Shown: positions 44,840 through 53,036 of the stretch, piece after piece
Position numbering within the stretch: position 1 is the first letter of the stretch
Layout: each line of letters begins with the position of its first letter
Assembly (NCBI RefSeq): GCF_025264685.1
Contig: NZ_CP073721.1
Coordinates: 2,533,001 to 2,597,000, forward strand
Length of the DNA: 64,000 bases
Source of the DNA: Dactylosporangium roseum
Lineage (GTDB): Bacteria; Actinomycetota; Actinomycetes; Mycobacteriales; Micromonosporaceae
Direction: 5' to 3'
The notes under the pieces: generated by a model
Told to the model about the DNA's origin: nothing
The model's database searches: none
Seen by the model: the letters and a program-made list of their open reading frames with translations, nothing else
Translations under genes and position numbers: made by a program

Positions 44840-45418
44840 TCAGCGTGCGGGGAGCAGCCCTTCGGCGACGCCCCGCACACGACCGGCGATGCCACGGGCG
44901 ATGGAGCGCGGCTTCTGCTGTTCGCCGGCGAGAGCGGAGACCGCGATGAGGGCGCCGGTGAGCGCCGGTACCGCCCATTGCGCGACGCGTTCGCGGCGCT
45001 GCACCACACGTACCGGCTCCGGCGTGTCCGGCAACGGCTCGGTCACGCCGGCGACCGGCACCGACTTCGCGCCCTCCAACTGTTTGCCGAGCTGGCGGCT
45101 GTACGCGGTGGCACCCAGTGCGGCGACGGTCAGTGCTGTCTTGACCGCGCTCGTCGTCCCGACGCCGCGTTGCCCCAGCACCCGGTTGCGTTCGCTGGCG
45201 AGGATGCCGGAGGCGCCGAGCAGGTGGGCGCCGATCGCCGCCGTGTTCACCGGCGCCCAGCGCCGCCAGCCGGTCGACGCGACCGTCAGCCGCTCCCGGG
45301 GATCGTCCGCCTTCGCGGCCGCGCCGTTGAGGCCGATGGCGCCCATCAGCGAACCGCCGAACCAGGCGGCGAGACCGGCGTCGTGCATCGAGCGCAGGAC
45401 CGTTTCGCGTTCTTTCAT
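44840..45418 (-). CDS. Hypothetical membrane-associated protein
   Basis: 192 residues from ATG 45418 (AAGGAG upstream). It begins MKERETVLRSMHDAGLAAWF, with hydrophobic stretches at LMGAIGLNGAAA, NTAAIGAHLLGASGIL and VPALTGALIAVSALAG. I recall similar proteins of unknown function in actinobacteria but cannot name a family. A SigB-like promoter is present 66 nt upstream. Confidence 0.7.
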   Translation of the reverse strand: MKERETVLRSMHDAGLAAWFGGSLMGAIGLNGAAAKADDPRERLTVASTGWRRWAPVNTAAIGAHLLGASGILASERNRVLGQRGVGTTSAVKTALTVAALGATAYSRQLGKQLEGAKSVPVAGVTEPLPDTPEPVRVVQRRERVAQWAVPALTGALIAVSALAGEQQKPRSIARGIAGRVRGVAEGLLPAR

Positions 45419-45483
45419 GGCTCGCTCCTTCAGAATGCGGATGTGCCGGTTCAGGCGTGCCGTTGCTCCTTCCGCCGGGCTGG

Positions 45484-45508
45484 CTACCCCTTCTGACGCC
45501 GGTACAAC
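45484..45508 (-). promoter_or_regulatory. SigB/SigF-like promoter of the 192-residue protein gene
   Basis: On the minus strand GTTG (45508-45505), N15, GGGTAG (45489-45484). It is back to back with a plus-strand promoter at 45547. Confidence 0.65.
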
Positions 45509-45546
45509 CCGGCGACGGCCACGCGGAGGGAACAGCTCGCGCAACG

Positions 45547-45570
45547 GTTAGCCACCCGGGCCTGGGGTAG
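45547..45570 (+). promoter_or_regulatory. SigB/SigF-like promoter in front of the TPP-enzyme remnant
   Basis: GTTA-N14-GGGTAG, 41 nt before ATG 45611, which has GGGAGG upstream. Confidence 0.65.
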
Positions 45571-45610
45571 CGGCAGCCGGACGGCAGCGTGCGGCGGGAG
45601 GTGGCGTCCG

Positions 45611-46355
45611 ATGCGGATCGAGCGCTTGATCGAGCGCGCGACCGGTCTCGCGGGCGCGGCGGCCGGTGCCGTGGTGGACCCGAGGGCCGGGCTGTCGAAG
45701 CTACTGGGACCGGATCGAGTTCGTCCTGGTGCAGCACGAGGAGGCGGCGGCGTTCATGGCGACCGGTTACGCGAAGGCGACCGGTCGCCTGGGCGTGTGC
45801 GCGGCGACGTCCGGGCCCGGCGCCATCCATCTGCTCAACGGCCTGTACGACGCCAAACTCGACCACGTGCCGGTGCTCGCCCTGACCGGCATGCAGGAGA
45901 GTTCGGTGCTGGGCACCCACTACCAGCAGGAGGTGCATCTGGACCGGTTGTACGCGGATCTCGCGGCCTACAACCTGATGGTGACCAATCCGCAGCAGAT
46001 GCCCGGGGTCGTGGACCTGGCCGTGCGCAACGCGCTCGCGAAACGTACCGTGGCACACCTGACCTTCCCGAACGACATCCAGGTCGCCCCGGTCGAGCAG
46101 GACCCGTACCGGCACGTCGGTCCCGGCACGCCGCCGGCGAGCGCGCCCGACCTGGCGCAGTTGCCGCTGGCACCGGACGCGGAGCAGTTGCGGACGGCGG
46201 CGGAGGTGCTCAACGCCGCGCGGAAGCCGGCGATCCTGGTCGGCGCCGGCGCACTGCACGCCGGGGAAGAGGTCATCGCGGTCGCGGACCGGCTGGGGGC
46301 ACCGATCGTCAAGACGCTGGTCGCCCGCGACAAGATCAACGAACTGCGTGCCTGA
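45611..46355 (+). pseudogene. Remnant of a thiamine-diphosphate-dependent (pyruvate oxidase-like) enzyme
   Basis: From about 45710 to 46320 the frame of 45666-46355 reads as the middle of the PP domain of a pyruvate oxidase/acetolactate-synthase-type enzyme: VLVQHEEAAAFMATGYAKAT with the catalytic Glu, then SGPGAIHLLNGLYDAKLD, and LTGMQESSVLGTHYQQEV. The first 40 residues and the C-terminal two thirds of a roughly 590-residue enzyme are missing. The well-placed ATG 45611 starts a different frame (MRIERLIERATGLAG...) joined out of frame to it, with the 9-mer CGGATCGAG present on both sides of the join. This looks like deletion decay behind an intact promoter. The large oxidase gene follows. 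Confidence 0.75.
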
Positions 46356-46375
46356 CGGGCGCCGGAGGTGTCATC

Positions 46376-49300
46376 GTGACCGCTGTCAAACTGCCCGCAC
46401 CTCGGCTCCGTCCGGCGTCCGGCGTCGACCTCGACCCGGCCGCACTGCGCCGGGCGCTCACGGGGCGGGTCGACGGGGAGGTGCGCTTCGACGCCGGTTC
46501 GCGTTCGGCCTACTCGACCGACGCGTCGAACTTCCGGCAGGTGCCGATCGGGGTCGTGGTGCCGCGGACCGTGGAGGCCGGCGCCGAGGCGGTGGCGGTG
46601 TGCCGCGAGTTCGGCGCTCCACTGCTGTCCCGCGGCGGCGGCACCAGCCTGGCGGGGGAGTGCACGAACACGGCGGTGGTGATCGACTGGTCGAAGTACT
46701 GCCACCGGCTGCTGTCCGTGGACGAGCGGGCCCGCACGTGCGTCGTCGAGCCGGGTATCGTCCTGGATCACCTCAACGATCAGCTCCGCGGTTACGAGCT
46801 GGAGTACGGGCCGGAGCCGGCCACGCACAACCACTGCACCCTCGGCGGCATGATCGGCAACAACTCGTGCGGGGCCACCGCGCAGCGGACCGGCAAGGTC
46901 GTCGACAACATCGCCCGGCTGGAGGTGCTGCTGTACGACGGCACCCGCATGTGGGTGGGGGAGACCTCCGACGGGGACTACGAGCGGATCGTCGCCGAAG
47001 GCGGCCGGCGGGCCGAGGTCTACCGGCAGTTGCGTGCCCTGCGCGACCGGTACCTCGGGCAACTGCGCACCGGCTACCCGGACATCCCCCGGCGGGTCTC
47101 CGGCTACAACCTCGACTCGCTGCTGCCCGAGCAGCGCTTCCATCTCGCCAAGGCGCTCGTCGGCTCGGAGGGCACGCTGGTCACCGTGCTGCGCGCGGAG
47201 TTGCGGCTGGTCCCGACGGTGCCGCAGCGCACCCTGGTCGTGCTCGGCTTCCCGGACGTCGCGGCCGCCGCCGACGCCGTGCCCGCGATCCTGCCGCACG
47301 AACCGATCGCCCTGGAGGGCATCGACCACCAGCTCATCAGTTTCCAGCAGCGCAAGCACCTCAACCCGCAGGCCCTGGCGCTGTTTCCCAGAGGATCGGG
47401 CTTCCTGCTCGTACAGTTCGGCGGGCGGACCCGTGACGAGGCCCGGGACCGGGCACGGCGGATGGTCCGGGCGATCGGCCGGGACATCGACGGCGACGAC
47501 GTCACGGAGTTCGCCGACGAGGAGCACGAGCGGCAAGTGTGGCAGGTGCGCGAGTCCGGCCTCGGCGCGACCGCCCGCGTGCCCGGCCTGAGCGACTCCT
47601 GGCCCGGCTGGGAGGACTCGGCCGTCGCCCCGGCCCGGCTGGGGGACTACCTGCGGGACCTGTACCGCCTGTACGAGGAGTTCGGCTACACGGAGGCGAG
47701 CCTGTACGGCCACTTCGGGCAGGGCTGCCTGCACAGCCGCATCCCGTTCGACCTGCTGAGCACGGACGGGGTCCGGGCCTACCGGGCATTCCTGGAGCGC
47801 GCCGCCGAGCTGGTGGTGCGGTACGGCGGCTCGTTCTCCGGCGAGCACGGCGACGGCCAGCAGCGCGGCGAGCTGTTGCCCAAGATGTTCGGCCCGGACC
47901 TGGTCCGCGCGTTCGAGCAGTGCAAGGCGATCTTCGACCCCGGCAACCGGATGAACCCCGGCAAGGTCGTCGCCCCGTATCGGCTCGACGACAAGCTGCG
48001 GCTCGGCACCGACTTCCACCACCCGTCGCTGCGGACGCATTTCGCCTATCCCCACGACGACGGCAGCTTCAGCCGGGCCGTGCAACGCTGCGTCGGGGTC
48101 GGCAAGTGCCGCCGCGAGGGCGGTGGGGTGATGTGCCCGTCCTACATGGCCACTCGCGAGGAGGAGCACTCCACCCGCGGCCGGGCCCGCCTGCTGTTCG
48201 AGATGCTCGACGGCACCGCCCGTGGCGGCGCCATCGGCGACGGCTGGCGTTCCACCGCGGTCCGTGACGCACTCGACCTCTGCCTGGCCTGCAAGGGCTG
48301 CAAGACCGACTGCCCGGTCAACGTGGACATGGCCACGTACAAGGCCGAGTTCCTCGCCCACCACTACCAGGGCCGGTTGCGGCCGCGCCAGCACTACTCG
48401 ATGGGCTGGCTGCCGCTCTGGGCCGCGCTCGCCGGCCGCGCGCCGCGGCTGGTCAACGCCGTCGCCCACGCCGGACCGCTCGGTACCCTGGCCAAGACCG
48501 CGGCCGGCGTGGACGTGCGCCGCGACATCCCGGCCTTCGCCGGGCGCACCTTCCAGCGGTGGTTCCGCCGCCATCGCCCGGCCGGAGCGGGCGCCCGCGG
48601 CGACGTCGTGCTGTGGCCGGACACGTTCACCAACCACTTCGACCCGGGGATCGCGCAGGCGGCCGTGGAGGTCCTCGAAGACGCCGGTTGGCGGGTCGTC
48701 GTGCCGCAGCGGCCGTTGTGCTGCGGACTGACCTGGATCTCCACCGGCCAGTTGGCCACCGCGAAGAGGATCCTGCTGCGCACCGTGGCCGCGCTGCGGC
48801 CGTACCTGCGCGCCGGCACGCCGATCGTCGGGCTCGAACCGAGCTGCGCCGCCGTGTTCCGCGGCGACGCCCACGAACTGTTCCCCGGCGACCAGGACGT
48901 ACAGCGCCTGCACCGGCAGACGTTCACCCTGGCGGAACTGCTGCACGAGCACAGCCCGGGCTGGCGACCCCCGCGGGTCCCGCGCACGGCGCTGATCCAG
49001 ACCCACTGCCACCAGCACGCGGTCCTCGGGTTCGCCGCGGACACGGCGATCCTGCGCGACGCCGGTGTCGAGCCCCACGTGCTCGACTCGGGCTGCTGCG
49101 GCCTCGCCGGCAACTTCGGCTTCGAGGAGGGGCACTACGACGTCTCCGAGGCGTGTGCCGAACGGGTCCTGCTCCCCGCGGTCCGCGCCGCCGACCCGTC
49201 CGACGTGGTCCTCGCCGACGGGTTTAGCTGCCGTACGCAGGTCGCGCAGAACGCCACCGGCGGCCGGCACGGCATGCATCTGGCCGAGCTGTTGCGGGCC

Positions 49301-49447
49301 GGGCTGCGCGGCGACGACGGGCGCCCCTACCCCGAGCGGGCCTGGGCGCCACGGCCTGCTCCGCCGTGGCCCGGACCGGGCGCGGCACTGCTGGCGCTCG
49401 CGGGTGTCGGTGCGCTCGCGGCCGGACTGCGGCGGCGGCCCCGGTGA
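46376..49447 (+). CDS. FAD-linked oxidase fused to Fe-S (GlcF/CCG-type) reductase
   Basis: 1023 residues. GTG 46376 follows GGAGG. Residues 25-540 form a GlcD/D-lactate dehydrogenase-type FAD-binding oxidase (SRGGGTSLAGE, GGMIGNNSCGA, SGEHGDGQQRG). Residues 565-700 have two [4Fe-4S] cysteine sets (CVGVGKCRREGGGVMCPSY; CLACKGCKTDCPV). The rest has two CCG domains (PLCCGLTWISTGQ; DSGCCGLAGNFGFE). A C-terminal hydrophobic segment followed by Arg residues probably anchors it in the membrane. It should oxidise a 2-hydroxy acid (lactate, glycolate or similar) and pass electrons to quinone. The substrate is not settled. Confidence 0.9.
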   Translation: MTAVKLPAPRLRPASGVDLDPAALRRALTGRVDGEVRFDAGSRSAYSTDASNFRQVPIGVVVPRTVEAGAEAVAVCREFGAPLLSRGGGTSLAGECTNTAVVIDWSKYCHRLLSVDERARTCVVEPGIVLDHLNDQLRGYELEYGPEPATHNHCTLGGMIGNNSCGATAQRTGKVVDNIARLEVLLYDGTRMWVGETSDGDYERIVAEGGRRAEVYRQLRALRDRYLGQLRTGYPDIPRRVSGYNLDSLLPEQRFHLAKALVGSEGTLVTVLRAELRLVPTVPQRTLVVLGFPDVAAAADAVPAILPHEPIALEGIDHQLISFQQRKHLNPQALALFPRGSGFLLVQFGGRTRDEARDRARRMVRAIGRDIDGDDVTEFADEEHERQVWQVRESGLGATARVPGLSDSWPGWEDSAVAPARLGDYLRDLYRLYEEFGYTEASLYGHFGQGCLHSRIPFDLLSTDGVRAYRAFLERAAELVVRYGGSFSGEHGDGQQRGELLPKMFGPDLVRAFEQCKAIFDPGNRMNPGKVVAPYRLDDKLRLGTDFHHPSLRTHFAYPHDDGSFSRAVQRCVGVGKCRREGGGVMCPSYMATREEEHSTRGRARLLFEMLDGTARGGAIGDGWRSTAVRDALDLCLACKGCKTDCPVNVDMATYKAEFLAHHYQGRLRPRQHYSMGWLPLWAALAGRAPRLVNAVAHAGPLGTLAKTAAGVDVRRDIPAFAGRTFQRWFRRHRPAGAGARGDVVLWPDTFTNHFDPGIAQAAVEVLEDAGWRVVVPQRPLCCGLTWISTGQLATAKRILLRTVAALRPYLRAGTPIVGLEPSCAAVFRGDAHELFPGDQDVQRLHRQTFTLAELLHEHSPGWRPPRVPRTALIQTHCHQHAVLGFAADTAILRDAGVEPHVLDSGCCGLAGNFGFEEGHYDVSEACAERVLLPAVRAADPSDVVLADGFSCRTQVAQNATGGRHGMHLAELLRAGLRGDDGRPYPERAWAPRPAPPWPGPGAALLALAGVGALAAGLRRRPR

Positions 49448-49462
49448 GGCGGCGGGGCTCGA

Positions 49463-50461
49463 TCAGCGCCGCCGGCTCCGCAGCGCCGCGATGAACCCGG
49501 CGGCGGCCGTGAGGGACACCGCCGCGAGCGCGCCCCGGTGCATGGACATCCACGACCATGGGTCACGGCGGTGCGCTTCGTCGCCGAACATGCCGTGCGC
49601 GCCACGGTCCGCTGCCGCGTCCCGCGGGGTGAAGACGTTCGAGCCGTAGCGGGGCCCGGGGTCGTCGGTGAGCTGTCCGCCGACCCCGTTCTTCGCCAGG
49701 TACCAGTCGAGGAACCAGGGGGCGAGCCGGTTGCCCAGCACGGTGTAGGCGGTGGAGATCCCGACCCACATGTTCCGTCGCGGGTGGTCGGCGAGGAACC
49801 GTATGGCGCGGGCCGCCAGCTCCGGCTGGAAGACCGGCGCCACGGGCCGCGGGTGCCGGTCGAACTCGCTGTCGTTCCAGTCGAACTGGACCGTGTTGAC
49901 GGCCGGAAGCTGCACCATGCAGACCCGAACGGCGCTGCCGGTGTGCTTGAGTTCGGTGATGACGCTCTCGGTGAAGCCCTTCACCGCGTGCTTGGCGCCG
50001 CAGTAGGCGGCCTGCAACGGTATGCCGCGGAAGCTGAGCGCCGACCCGACCTGAACGATGGTGCCCCGGTCGCGGGGACGCATGCGGGACAGCGCCACCC
50101 GCGTGCCGTGCACCTGCCCCAGGTAGGTGACATCCGTCGTGCGGCGGTACACGTCCGGGTCGGTGTCCCAGAAGTACCGCAGTGAGCCGGCGAAGGCGAC
50201 GTTGACCCACAGCTCGATCGGCCCGAGCTCGGACTCGACACGGTCGGCGGCCGCCTCCACCTGGGAGAGGTCCGCCACGTCGGTCGGGACCGCCAGCCCT
50301 CGGCCGCCGGCCGCCTCGACGTCGTGGACCGCGCCCCGCAACCCGGCCGGCCCTCGCGCGAGCACGGCGACGTCCCAACCGCGGCGCGCCAGCTCCCGTA
50401 CCGTCGCACGACCCACGCCGGCGGTACCGCCGGTCACGACCGCCACGCGGCGACTGCTCAT
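49463..50461 (-). CDS. SDR-family oxidoreductase with C-terminal membrane segment
   Basis: 332 residues. NAD(P) motif TGGTAGVGRA, catalytic Ser in VGSALS and Y-x3-K in YCGAK; N-V-A-F-A replaces the usual NNAG. An extended C-terminus ends in a hydrophobic segment and RSRRR, predicting a membrane anchor. The -10 of a strong SigB-like promoter ends only 10 nt before the ATG, so the mRNA may be leaderless. The substrate is unknown. Confidence 0.87.
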   Translation of the reverse strand: MSSRRVAVVTGGTAGVGRATVRELARRGWDVAVLARGPAGLRGAVHDVEAAGGRGLAVPTDVADLSQVEAAADRVESELGPIELWVNVAFAGSLRYFWDTDPDVYRRTTDVTYLGQVHGTRVALSRMRPRDRGTIVQVGSALSFRGIPLQAAYCGAKHAVKGFTESVITELKHTGSAVRVCMVQLPAVNTVQFDWNDSEFDRHPRPVAPVFQPELAARAIRFLADHPRRNMWVGISTAYTVLGNRLAPWFLDWYLAKNGVGGQLTDDPGPRYGSNVFTPRDAAADRGAHGMFGDEAHRRDPWSWMSMHRGALAAVSLTAAAGFIAALRSRRR

Positions 50462-50470
50462 CCTCGATGG

Positions 50471-50495
50471 CTACCCTCGCCGCAACCGGGCAAAC
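50471..50495 (-). promoter_or_regulatory. SigB/SigF-like promoter of the SDR gene
   Basis: On the minus strand GTTT (50495-50492), N15, GGGTAG (50476-50471). It implies a transcript start within a few bases of the ATG. Confidence 0.72.
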
Positions 50496-50511
50496 GCTAC
50501 CGGCCCGGGCA

Positions 50512-52350
50512 TCAGCCGGACAGGGCCGCGGCGCTCTCCAGGAGCAGGGCGTGGACGAACGCCTGGGGCAGGTTGCCGCGCAACTGCCGTTGCCGGACGT
50601 CGTACTCCTCCGCGTAGATGCCCGGCGGGCCGCTCGCGGCACGGTTGCGCTCGAACCAGTGGACGGCGGCGGTGCGCTCACCGGCTTGCAGTGACGCCAG
50701 GGCCATGCCGAACCCGCACAGCAGGAACGCCCCCTCGGTGTCGCCGAGCGGTCCCTCGGCGGCCCGGAACCGGTAGACGTATCCGTCGTCGGTGAGCCCG
50801 TCACACACCGCGGCACAGGTCGCGATCGTGCGTGGGTCGTCGGCCGGCAACGCGCCGCGGATCGCGGGGAACAGCAGCGCGGCGTCGACCCGCGGGTCGT
50901 CGGGCGCGCGTTGCCAGCGCCCGGACGGGTGTAGGGCCGTGGCGGCCGTCCCGGCCATGATCCGGTCGGCGAGACGCGCCCGGTCGCCAGCCGTCCGGCC
51001 GGGCACCGCAGCGGCCGCCCGCAGCCCGGCGACGCAGACGAGACGGGAGTGCGTCCAGCGCCGGGGCCGCAGTTCCCACATGCCGGCGTCGGGCTGGGTC
51101 CACCGGTCGGTGATCGCCTGCACGGCCACGTGCAACGCCTTCCGCCCGTCGCCGTCGAGCCGCCCGTCGCGGGCCGCGGCGGACAGCAGGACCAGGGCCT
51201 CGCCGAACGCGTCGAGCTGGAACTGCGTGTTGACCCAGTTGCCGGTGCGCACCGGTGCGCCCGGATAGCCGGGTAGGTCCGGCACGGTCTGCTCGCCGGG
51301 CACCGGACCGCCGGACGCGGCGAGGTACGCCGGACGCATGCCGGGCCCGTCGGCCATGAGCCGCTGCGTGACGAACGCGACGCAGGCGTCGAACAGCTCG
51401 TCGGCGTGTGCCGCGGCGGCCGCCATGCCGGTGAAACACTGGTCGCGGATCCAGGTGTAGCGATAGTCGTAGTTGCGTCCGGCCTCGGCGCGCTCCGGCA
51501 GCGACGTGGTGGCGGCGGCCACCGTTCCGCCGCCGGGAACGGTCAGGCCGTGCAGCACGGCGCAGGCGTGCCGCGCATCGCGGCGCGCCACGAAGCCGGC
51601 AAGCTCCGGGACGGCCGACCGCCACGCCTGTTCGGTGTCGTACCAGACACGGTCAGGGTCGGGTGGCGAGGTGTCGAACGGCCTGTCGGACAGTTCGAGC
51701 ACCAGGTCGTGACGGTGGCCTTCGGGCACCCGCAGCAGGCCGCGCAGCGTGCCGTCCGGTCCGGGCGCGGCGACGGTGGCGCCGGACCAGCGGAGGTACA
51801 GTTCGCCGGCCCGGCCGGACCACCCGTCGGCGTCGCCGCGCAGGTCCCGCAGCGGCTGCCGGCCGAATCCGGCGCGCACGTCCAGCAGAAGGTCGACGGC
51901 CGCCTCCCCGCTGATCGCCCGCACCTGGCGCAGCAGGACCACCCGGTGCGCGTCACCCGGCACGGCGAGCGCTTCGCGGCTGTGCACGATGCCACCCGTG
52001 GTGACCCACCTGCTCGTCCAGATGAGCGAGCCCGGCTCGTAGTAGCCGCCCCAGACGAACCGGGTGCCGGCGGGAGCGACACGGTAACCTCCAGGGCCGC
52101 CGAGCAGGCCGGCGAAGACCGCGTCCGACTCCCACGTCGGCACGCACAGCCAGACGATGTCGCCGCGCGGACCGACCAGCGCGCCCCGGTGTCCGTCGGC
52201 GACGACCGCGTACTCGCGCAGCACCTGCGGCGGGAACCGTTGCCCGGCGCTCGGCGGACGGTTGTCAGGTATGCCCATCGAGGACAGGTAGCCCGGCCCG
52301 GCATCGTCGAAACCACCGCGCGTACCCCGGACGGCCACCCGGTGAGCCAC
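50512..52350 (-). CDS. GH15-family hydrolase (trehalase/glucoamylase-like)
   Basis: 612 residues from GTG 52350 (GGAG upstream), or 588 from ATG 52278. The N-terminal beta-sandwich (EYAVVADGHRGALVGPRGDI, then WLCVPTWESDAVF) is the actinobacterial GH15 type. The (alpha/alpha)6 barrel has GRNYDYRYTWIRDQCF, containing the Trp-Ile-Arg-Asp active-site strand, and GNWVNTQFQLDAFGE. Members hydrolyse trehalose or alpha-glucan ends in the cytoplasm; which applies here cannot be told. C-terminal EEYDVRQRQLRGNLPQAF carries the second acidic residue. Confidence 0.9.
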   Translation of the reverse strand: MAHRVAVRGTRGGFDDAGPGYLSSMGIPDNRPPSAGQRFPPQVLREYAVVADGHRGALVGPRGDIVWLCVPTWESDAVFAGLLGGPGGYRVAPAGTRFVWGGYYEPGSLIWTSRWVTTGGIVHSREALAVPGDAHRVVLLRQVRAISGEAAVDLLLDVRAGFGRQPLRDLRGDADGWSGRAGELYLRWSGATVAAPGPDGTLRGLLRVPEGHRHDLVLELSDRPFDTSPPDPDRVWYDTEQAWRSAVPELAGFVARRDARHACAVLHGLTVPGGGTVAAATTSLPERAEAGRNYDYRYTWIRDQCFTGMAAAAAHADELFDACVAFVTQRLMADGPGMRPAYLAASGGPVPGEQTVPDLPGYPGAPVRTGNWVNTQFQLDAFGEALVLLSAAARDGRLDGDGRKALHVAVQAITDRWTQPDAGMWELRPRRWTHSRLVCVAGLRAAAAVPGRTAGDRARLADRIMAGTAATALHPSGRWQRAPDDPRVDAALLFPAIRGALPADDPRTIATCAAVCDGLTDDGYVYRFRAAEGPLGDTEGAFLLCGFGMALASLQAGERTAAVHWFERNRAASGPPGIYAEEYDVRQRQLRGNLPQAFVHALLLESAAALSG

Positions 52351-52365
52351 GGGCCGCTCCGATCC

Positions 52366-52390
52366 GTTTGAGGTGACGTCAGGCGGGCAC
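52366..52390 (+). promoter_or_regulatory. SigB/SigF-like promoter in front of the ChaB-like remnant
   Basis: GTTT-N15-GGGCAC, 30 nt upstream of the small gene with its AGGAGG site. Confidence 0.5.
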
Positions 52391-52420
52391 GCATGTGGTC
52401 ATCACCGTCAGGAGGTCGTC

Positions 52421-52501
52421 ATGCCGACACGTAAGGACATGCCGAGCACGCTCATCCGGAAAGCCAACGCGAGCAGCACCCGCAAGGCTCGCGGCAAGTA
52501 G
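52421..52501 (+). pseudogene. 26-codon internal-deletion remnant of a ChaB-like gene
   Basis: ATG 52421 stands seven bases after AGGAGGT and reads 26 codons to TAG. The first 11 residues (MPTRKDMPSTL) match the start of actinobacterial ChaB-family proteins. The last 15 (IRKANASSTRKARGK) look like their basic C-terminus, as in ChaB proteins with a Rho-N-like tail. The whole middle is absent, in frame. Either this is a deletion remnant or a true mini-protein; the intact ribosome site and promoter allow expression. Confidence 0.55.
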
Positions 52502-52547
52502 GACGGCCGGCATCGTCGTCCTGCGCCGGCGTGGCCGGTGCGGGTCT

Positions 52548-52766
52548 ACGCGATCTGGGGGACCGTCCACCTCGATCCGCATCGCGTCCATGAAACCACC
52601 GACCTGCGGCACGTGCGCCACCAGCGGATTCGGATCGCACAGGATCAGTGCCGAACCCCGTGCCCCGGCGGACCGGTGCGCCTGCCACAGCGTGCTGAGG
52701 ACGGTCGACCTCCCCGGAGATGCGTACCACCGTCCCGTCCACGAGGTCGTGGACCTCGATCGACAT
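52548..52766 (-). pseudogene. Frameshifted STAS-like (anti-sigma antagonist-type) gene
   Basis: ATG 52766 begins MSIEVHDLVDGTVVRISGEVD, the usual first strands of a STAS domain. At about 52705 the match moves to another frame, continuing TVLSTLWQAHRSAGARG, then ALILCDPNPLVAHV. Restoring one base change would give a protein of about 70-90 residues. As it stands the first frame ends in non-homologous sequence. It could be a sequencing error or a real inactivation. STAS proteins act in SigB/SigF partner-switching, which is relevant given the promoters nearby. Confidence 0.5.
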
Positions 52767-53036
52767 CCCATGGTCGGTCCTCCCCGTTCGCCCGCGGCCG
52801 CCATCACTCCAGTGGTCACCCTTCCCGGAGAGCAGGGCCGTAATCACCGTCGCGGGGTGGGGGCCACGGACGCCGGTCCCGGTGCTGTCGCCCGGCCGGG
52901 AACCCGGCGCAGCGGGCCCGGCGAGCAGGCGCAGCGGGGAGGCCGGGTGAAATGCGGGGTGACAGCGGCCGGTGGACGGGTCGCTACGTGATGATCAGGT
53001 CGAGACGCGGCGGAAGGATACGCGGGTACGATACCG
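52767..53036. other. Intergenic region upstream of the histidine kinase
   Basis: No gene is seen. The kinase promoter should lie here, but none is clear. Confidence 0.4.

Noticed and set aside
45611..49447. A 1278-residue frame joining the TPP remnant region to the oxidase
   Set aside because: In this frame the first 255 codons do not encode the TPP fragment, which reads in another frame. The oxidase has its own GGAGG and GTG at 46376.
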